A DNA stretch of 64,000 bases from Paraphaeosphaeria minitans. Lineage: Eukaryota > Ascomycota > Dothideomycetes > Pleosporales > Didymosphaeriaceae. Of the stretch, positions 58,305 through 64,000 are shown in pieces; the first letter of the stretch is position 1; each line of letters begins with the position of its first letter. The DNA is taken from positions 1,488,001-1,552,000 of the forward strand of contig WJXW01000001.1 in the NCBI GenBank assembly GCA_015832175.1, given 5' to 3'. The notes beneath the pieces are model-generated. The model searched no databases. It was not told where the DNA came from and was given only the letters and a program-made list of their open reading frames with translations. The translations under genes were made by a program, and so were the position numbers.

Positions 58305-59019
58305 ACAGTTCACTGTTATGACTTGACTTCGTTACGCACCGCACGTCATTTGACGAAGGCAGATTTGTTTGCTTCGTCGTGAGTTGGCTATGTTGGGTAG
58401 CTGCTGTTCGATCCTTTAAGATACCTCTGGGTGCATTGCACGGCGCTTTGACCTGACATTTACGTTTTTGATGCGGCAATAAGGGCTGGATGGGGGATGG
58501 GTAGGACACGGGTATAATAGGTATGTTATAGTCACCGCGAGGAGAAATGGAGCTGAGTTGGGATCAAGTGTACCTCACCTGTGGTTGTAATGTGTAGTTT
58601 AGGTTGTGGAAGTCGCGATGGAAGTGGGCCGTTTAACAACAAGGTCGTCGCACACGCGTACCAAGTATCTATCACAATCAATATATCACAGCCTAATACC
58701 TCCCTTCGTCCTACACAGGCGCTGCGGATAGCTCCAGCCTTTACCCACACACGTGGCTATCGAGTGGAATGAGTTTCATCGCAGAAGACCTTGGATCTTA
58801 TGCTATGGAATCGCAGCTCAACAACACCTCTGCAGACGACTCATGCACCATGAATGTCCTCAACCGCCAAGGATCATACAGTCTCTTAGCATCTTCCTTC
58901 GCAACCTTGTCGAGTTATCGATAACGCTCGCCGGTACCTGACGATCGTTCCAACCCCACCATCACCAGCCCCAGCTCCATACGTCTGATGCAACCACAAA
59001 ACTGCCCTACTCACCAACA
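58305..59019. other. Intergenic upstream of BNA7
   Basis: 715 bases with no gene. It contains the 3' flank of the GPI-type gene and the promoter of the formamidase gene. Confidence 0.55.
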
Positions 59020-59958
59020 ATGAGTTACTCCCGCGACCCCAACATCCCCGGCCTAACCCACCACACCACCGCCTACAAACCCTCCCCCACGCGCCTCCAA
59101 ACGCTTGACATATGGCTCCCCTCCCAGCAAATCTCTTCCACACCCGGCGTCTGGATCATCTACGTCCACGGCGGCGCCTGGCGCGACCCGACGCAGGACT
59201 CTCTCTGCGCGGTGCCCACGCTGCGTGCCCTGGCTGACAAGCACGCAGACTTGTTCCAGCGGAGTGGTGAACGCAGAATAGCGGGCATCGCATCGCTCAA
59301 CTACCGCCTGTCGCCGTACCCAAACCATCCCACCGATCCCAGCGCACCGGAGGACGAAGATAGAAACGTCACGCACCCGCGGCACGTGGAGGATGTGCGT
59401 GATGCAATCACCTACCTCCTCGGCGAGTACAAGGTCGAATGCTGGATCGGCGTAGGCCATTCCTGCGGCGCAACGCTGCTACTCCAACTCCCACTCATTT
59501 GCACAGAGGAAGACACCAAGATACGGGAGACTCAATGGGGTATGGTCCTGCTCGCAGGGATCTACGACATTCCAACCTTTCTAGCTGAGCACACACCGCC
59601 GCACTGCCCAGAGAACATCGCTAGGATATACGTTGACATCGTCGCGGGTGCGCTTGGAGAAGACGATAGCGTGTATAGGAAGCTGTCGCCGTTCTGGGTT
59701 CCAAAAGGGGCGTTGTGGGGGCGGCGTGTAGTGTTAGGGCACAGTAAAGAGGATGAATTGGTGGAGCCGAAGCAGGGCGATGTTATGTTTCGGCGGTACA
59801 ATGCGGATGGATGGGTGCGGGATCCGTTCGATGGAGTAGCGAAGGGCGAGAAGGTCATTGATGTGAGGGAGCTGACGATGGGACATGATGAAGTGTGGGA
59901 GAATGGGGTGCAGGTTGCCGACTTGATTGCTGAGGTCGTGGCGAAGGTGGACCTTTGA
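59020..59958 (+). CDS. BNA7: Kynurenine formamidase (arylformamidase)
   Basis: Single exon, 312 residues, MSYSRDPNIPGLTHHTTAYKPSPTRLQTLDIWLP. The alpha/beta-hydrolase features of Bna7 are clear: oxyanion motif HGGAW (residues 50-54), ASLNYRLSPYPNHP, nucleophile Ser148 in GHSCGA, a charge-relay region HSKEDELV, and the catalytic His in LTMGHDEVWEN near the end. The enzyme hydrolyses N-formylkynurenine to kynurenine and formate in tryptophan degradation towards NAD. A long Pro/Glu/Asp insert (PTDPSAPEDEDRNVTHPRH) precedes the HVEDVRDAI helix. The neighbours are unrelated to this pathway. Confidence 0.92.
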   Translation: MSYSRDPNIPGLTHHTTAYKPSPTRLQTLDIWLPSQQISSTPGVWIIYVHGGAWRDPTQDSLCAVPTLRALADKHADLFQRSGERRIAGIASLNYRLSPYPNHPTDPSAPEDEDRNVTHPRHVEDVRDAITYLLGEYKVECWIGVGHSCGATLLLQLPLICTEEDTKIRETQWGMVLLAGIYDIPTFLAEHTPPHCPENIARIYVDIVAGALGEDDSVYRKLSPFWVPKGALWGRRVVLGHSKEDELVEPKQGDVMFRRYNADGWVRDPFDGVAKGEKVIDVRELTMGHDEVWENGVQVADLIAEVVAKVDL

Positions 59959-60199
59959 GTGCACCAGTGCGAGACGTGTGATGTGACGTCTAATCTGCGA
60001 TTGACATACGGGTGGGGAGTTATGCTGACAGATAGGATAACTCCGATGTGGAACGTGGCTGACTTTTGACCTGCCGACCTATTCAATGACCCAATGCTCG
60101 CTATCGTACTGATACAGCGTGGTAATATACACTATACGACCAATGCTCCACTCTCTCCCTCTCTTGTCCTATTCTCGTGTTCGTACCCGCTTGCTTTCT

Positions 60200-61504
60200 C
60201 TACTGCCTGTTCAAACGCTGATCCATGGCCTTATTGATGGCATTTTGCACGTCTCCCGTGCCGTTCTCCACCTCCTCGAGCTGCGCCTCAAGCTCCGCAA
60301 TCTTCCTTCCTGCAGCCGTATCCTCACCCCCCTGAAGCATGTTCGACGCCACGCTCTTCACGTTCGCGTTGTTGACCTTGCCGTAGACTGCCATGGCGCT
60401 GGCAATCATGCTGCCGATATCGCCCACGTTTCCAGGCACGATGACGCTTGTGCCTTCCTTGGCCAGTTTGGCGAACGCGTCCACATACTTCTCCGCCACA
60501 GACAGGGAAACCGCATTCTGAGCAGCGTCCTTGCCCTGCGCAATAGACTGTGCAACGGCGTCGATACCGCGAGCGGTAGCTTGGGCCTTGAGTAGGATCG
60601 CTTCCGACTCTCCGCTTGCCAAGTTGATCTGCTCGGCGCGCAGAGCCTCAGAGGCCAGGATGACGGACTGCTTCTTGCCCTCTGCGATGTTGATGGCCGA
60701 CTGCCGCTGACCTTCCGACTCGAGGATCTCGGCGCGCTTGGAGCGCTCGGCGGTGACCTGGCGATGCATGGCTTCGACGACGGGCTCGGGGGCGTGGATG
60801 TCGCGAATTTCGTAGCGCAGGCAGGTGACGCCCCAGTCCTGAGCGGCCTCGTTGATGGCGGCGGTGATGTTGGCGTTGAGGTTGGCGCGCTCCTTGAGCA
60901 CATGGTCGAGGCTGAGTTGACCGATCTCGCTGCGCATGGTCGTTTGTGCGAGCTGTGAGATGGCGTATTCGGCGTCTTCGACGCCGTAACTGTTCCATGA
61001 TCAGTCTCATGCTCATACGCTGGGAGTGAGGTTTCCGTACCTCGCCTTGTACGCGTCGAAAACCCTGGTATATAGCACGCCATCCAACTCCAATGTCACA
61101 TTGTCCGCTGTGATGGCGCTCTGGCTTGGGATCTCAAGAGCGTTCTCCTTCAAGCTCTTCACGTATGCGATTCTGTCGATGACCGGGAGCAGTACGGCCA
61201 GACCAGGCTGCAGTATCCGGTGGAACTTGCCCATGCGCTCGACGATCCATGCTGTCTGCTGCGGGACGAATCGAATAATTGTGTTGGCGGGGAGGCTCTT
61301 GGAGGAGGAGAAGTAGGTGGGTGGCGAGTTTGCGCCGATGAGGGACGAGAGCGGATTTCCAGTGGCGTTTTGAGCGGCGGGAGAGTGTGTCTGAGAGAAG
61401 GTGCGGAGGGCAACAGGGGCGACTGTCCGGGACACGAGGGTCGGTCGTGAGGCAAGTATTAGGCCTGAAGGCGTGGAGGCAACCAGGCGGGTGCGCGACG
61501 CCAT
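60200..61504 (-). CDS. Mitochondrial stomatin-like protein (SPFH/band 7, SLP-2 type)
   Basis: Exons 61504-61041 and 60989-60200, with a 51 bp intron (AG|GTACGG..AACAG), give 417 residues; splicing gives DAYKASYGVEDAEYAI. The ATG at 61504 starts a presequence rich in Arg/Ser/Thr without acids (MASRTRLVASTPSGLIL to RTFSQT), typical for mitochondrial import. An ATG at 61585 is possible. The SPFH domain begins IIRFVPQQTAWIVERMGKFHRILQPGLAVLLPVIDRIAYV and includes LDGVLYTRVFDAYKA and GVTCLRYEIRDIHAPEPVVEAM. The coiled-coil and C-terminal SLP region (ERSKRAEILESEGQRQSAINIAEGKKQSVILASEA) follow. SLP-2 organises cardiolipin-rich inner-membrane domains and proteases. Confidence 0.93.
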
Positions 61505-62041
61505 TGTGTGGGTTGTGAGGTGATGGCGGCAGCTTGAAGCTCGAGAGGTGAGCTTGCGGTGATCGGAGGAAGTAACAGCCGGCATTGGTTACGTAAGCGA
61601 GAGTACTTTCTACAGCATCTTCCATCTTAATCTTTAGGTACCCATGTATCCTCCCACGCCTTGTTCGCCTCGTACCATTCCACAAGGCTTGCGCAGATAC
61701 CCAGGACGGAGATCGATGAACTGTCTACCCCAATTGTCATCCGGGCAGATGGGAATGGCTGAATGACGCACGCCACCACAATGGGGTTGAGAGCTTGGAC
61801 ATGTTTTCAGTGACAGCTCTCATAGGTAGTAGGTAGTGCTTGTCTCTTCATCCACGCTACAATCCTAGCAATAAGAAGTGACTACTAAGTCCTCATCTTG
61901 AACTCACGTTCACATCACGAACCGCATTACTTCCACGGTGTCAGACTGATGAACCGTTTGAACCTGACAGACTACATTCAATCGTTCAGCTCAAAGTAGG
62001 ATCGACACTGCTCCTTTCCTTACACAATGCCTCACAGTGCC
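61505..62041. other. Intergenic
   Basis: 537 bases upstream of the stomatin-like gene and downstream of the flavoprotein gene, with TAGGTAGTAGGTAGTG at 61826-61841. No gene seen. Confidence 0.55.
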
Positions 62042-63481
62042 TCACAGACCCTTTACTAACCCCGGCAATACCTCCTCTTCGGTGTACCGCCAGATATCAC
62101 TACTATCTTGGCCCCTCCAGCTCGCCCCCGTCCACCACGTACTCCTTCCCCCCTGGAGCCCATACATCTCCCCATAAAATCCTTTCTTCGTATCTTCCGG
62201 CCTTGCCTGCAAATAGAACGGCGCATGCGAGCTGTACGCCACGAACTCCGGCTCCGTCTGCTCAAACTCCTCTGCGTTCGTACGCTGCAGCTTTTTGACA
62301 GCTGCGATAATATCAGACTTGACTTTAGCGTCCGAAAGGGAGAAGGTAAGGGGCGAGCGCGGCGTGCCATAGTACGCGAGCTTGAGGCCGGGGACGGGTG
62401 TGCTGCTGAGTGAGTAGACGCCGGGGAGAGCGGCGAGGTTGTAGGGTGTGTCCGGGCGGGCGTTTGCGATGGAGAGATTATCGGGGAGCCCAGTGTTCCG
62501 CAGGATGGAGGTGTAGTAGCCGGCATCTATGAGCTTGGCGAAGATGCTGCGCTCATCCTTGCTCAGGTCGAAGGGTGCGAGGAAGTCTAGGCGGGGCGGG
62601 ATCGTGATGAGGAGTTTCTTTGCGCGTATAAGTTTCTTGCCTCTGGGAGTCTGCACGACTAAACTGACACCGTCGTCGCGGCGCGATGAGTGGAGGATTT
62701 GGGATGACAGGAGGAGGCTGTGCGCGGAAAAGAGCTCGGATTGGGCTTTAGAGTATATCTCGCTGTTGTTGTGATGCGCAGTTGTGAGGAAGCCGCCGGA
62801 GAGCTGTTGGACTAGGCTCTGGCCCCAGACGCGCTGGTTCTCGATCATGGGCACGGTGAGTATGTCGCCGAGGCCGGGGTTGTAGGCGTACATCGTGCGG
62901 ACCGCGGCTTTGATACCGTACTTCTCTGCGAATGTGCCGAAGGGCAGGACGAGGTCCTCTGGCACTGGGGAGGGGAGAAACATGCCGTCGTTTAGGCGGG
63001 GATACTTGGACAGGAACTGGGTGTATTTTTCGTATGCTGCCGCTGTGTCTGCCTGCTTTGGGCTCGTGATGTTAACCTCTTTGCCCGTTCGAAAATCGTA
63101 GTTAGCAGAGACGGAGTCAGAGCTGGATCCCGAGTCCGAGCCTGCAGTGATCAGGGGAATGTCGAACCGCGCAAAGTAGTCTCGCACGACCGTGAGGTTA
63201 TGGAAGATGACAACACCCATGTCGATTGGTGTCCCGGTCGCGGGGTCGATGTACGTTTCTGTGTGACCTCCGATGCGGCTCTTCTTCTCAATCACGATGA
63301 CGGACTTTCCTTTGTCCTTGAGGCTGATGGAAGCATAAGTTCCTGCTGCACCGCCGCCGATGATGGCAACATCTCGCTCAATGATGTCTGAGGATTTGAA
63401 GTGGCCGAAGGTAGTAGTCGACGATGGTGCTGCGATGGCGAATGCCGCCCATGATGCTAGAAGCAACCCTCGTGAATGCAT
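62042..63481 (-). CDS. Secreted FAD-dependent amine-oxidase-like flavoprotein
   Basis: Single exon; 479 residues from MHSRGLLLASWAAFAIAAP, a clear signal peptide. An in-frame ATG at 63541 would hide it behind 20 residues. The dinucleotide fold is VAIIGGGAAGTYASISLKDKGKSVIVIEKKSRIGGHTETY, then TGTPIDMGVVIFHNL. Later segments KKLLITIPPRLDFLAPF and GLKLAYYGTPRSPLTF and the C-terminal block GFYGEMYGLQGGRSTWWTGASWRGQDSSDIWRYTEEEVLPGLV are typical of fungal proteins annotated as beta-cyclopiazonate dehydrogenase-like or NAD(P)-binding flavin amine oxidases. No other cyclopiazonic-acid genes (PKS-NRPS, prenyltransferase) are in the window, so a role in that pathway is not supported. Five N-x-S/T sites fit secretion. 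Confidence 0.85.
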   Translation of the reverse strand: MHSRGLLLASWAAFAIAAPSSTTTFGHFKSSDIIERDVAIIGGGAAGTYASISLKDKGKSVIVIEKKSRIGGHTETYIDPATGTPIDMGVVIFHNLTVVRDYFARFDIPLITAGSDSGSSSDSVSANYDFRTGKEVNITSPKQADTAAAYEKYTQFLSKYPRLNDGMFLPSPVPEDLVLPFGTFAEKYGIKAAVRTMYAYNPGLGDILTVPMIENQRVWGQSLVQQLSGGFLTTAHHNNSEIYSKAQSELFSAHSLLLSSQILHSSRRDDGVSLVVQTPRGKKLIRAKKLLITIPPRLDFLAPFDLSKDERSIFAKLIDAGYYTSILRNTGLPDNLSIANARPDTPYNLAALPGVYSLSSTPVPGLKLAYYGTPRSPLTFSLSDAKVKSDIIAAVKKLQRTNAEEFEQTEPEFVAYSSHAPFYLQARPEDTKKGFYGEMYGLQGGRSTWWTGASWRGQDSSDIWRYTEEEVLPGLVKGL

Positions 63482-64000
63482 TTTGAAGCCGACCACACTG
63501 AGTGAGCGTACCGTCAATTCCGTCTTCCCGGAACAATGCATTGTTCGAATTTATACTTGCGGGATATGTTACCCGCCGATCCGCACCATGACAGCGCCAC
63601 ATTGCTGCATCCACCTTCCAATGATTCCTATAGGATGGCTCGTGAAAGCCCAAAGCAGCGCTGATGTAATATTTTCCGATTAAGGTTGGACAACACGAGG
63701 GATCTGCAGATCGCCACCGGGCGCGAGCATGCCGATGGTTCGCGTCAGCATTGCAAATAACGTGAGCACCAACTATGGGATCGTGCATAAACGACACAAG
63801 CGGGAGATTTGGTGGCTAGGTATATGTACACAATAGTCTACATGTTCGAATGCCCGAATCGCGTGGCAGAGAAAGAGTATTGACGAGAGTCGGAAGCGGG
63901 GACGGTATATGAGCGGCGGCGCCTCGGACGGCTACGCTCCTAATATGGAAGCTGCTTTCCGGAAGGGGACGTTGAGGTGTAGAAAGAGAAGGCGCCGAGG
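63482..64000. other. Upstream region of the flavoprotein gene to window end
   Basis: 519 bases, no supported gene. The last 120 bases are GA-rich. A gene beginning beyond 64000 cannot be excluded. Confidence 0.5.

Noticed and set aside
62042..63481. Mycotoxin (cyclopiazonic acid) cluster
   Set aside because: Only one enzyme resembles that pathway; no PKS-NRPS or prenyltransferase gene is present.

Overview
The window is nuclear DNA of a filamentous ascomycete (Pezizomycotina; the gene set and compact style fit a dothideomycete, but the class is an inference). The evidence is genes split by 45-60 bp introns with GT..AG borders and CTAAC/CTGAC-type branch points, fungal-only families (PEX20, UstYa-like, C2H2 plus fungal_trans regulators, KP4-like) and closely spaced housekeeping genes on both strands. 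I see no tRNA, rRNA, CRISPR or intact transposon. Starts given here are ATG codons chosen by family alignment from memory, reading context or TATA position; exon borders were read by eye.

Region 1 (1-16 kb) is mostly conserved core: the tail of prefoldin subunit 1, a long coiled-coil protein, the peroxisomal co-receptor PEX20, a secreted GH30 glycosidase, then an RNA-processing block (CWC25 and ESF2 divergent, SYF2 convergent with ESF2), an orphan gene and a cupin_5 (DUF985) protein. Region 2 (16-21 kb) is gene-poor and holds a decayed PL20-type glucuronan lyase. Region 3 (21-32.5 kb) returns to core genes: KIN17/RTS2, an SDR oxidoreductase, KRR1, two tandem SET-domain genes (the second disrupted), an orphan UstYa-like (DUF3328) gene and ORC6.

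Region 4 (32.9-41.5 kb) looks like an uncharacterised catabolic cluster: a 2-oxoglutarate/Fe(II) dioxygenase and a RidA-type enamine/imine deaminase (divergent), an HpcH/HpaI aldolase and a Dal5-type MFS transporter (divergent), and a C2H2/fungal_trans regulator. Both divergent promoters carry the same 15-base GGGAGGAGCTCCTCC containing a perfect 14-base palindrome, a candidate operator for the regulator. A plausible logic is uptake, oxygenation, imine hydrolysis and retro-aldol cleavage of a nitrogen-containing substrate.

Region 5 (41.5-58.3 kb) is an accessory compartment of low gene density: a small six-cysteine protein, a KP4-like killer-toxin homologue, two members of a six-cysteine secreted protein family sharing intron position and phase, a frameshifted subtilisin-like protease, a decayed DUR3-type urea transporter, an FAD monooxygenase, other coding relics and a GPI-type serine/threonine-rich surface protein. 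Region 6 (59-63.5 kb) holds kynurenine formamidase (BNA7), a mitochondrial stomatin-like protein and a secreted flavoprotein oxidase.
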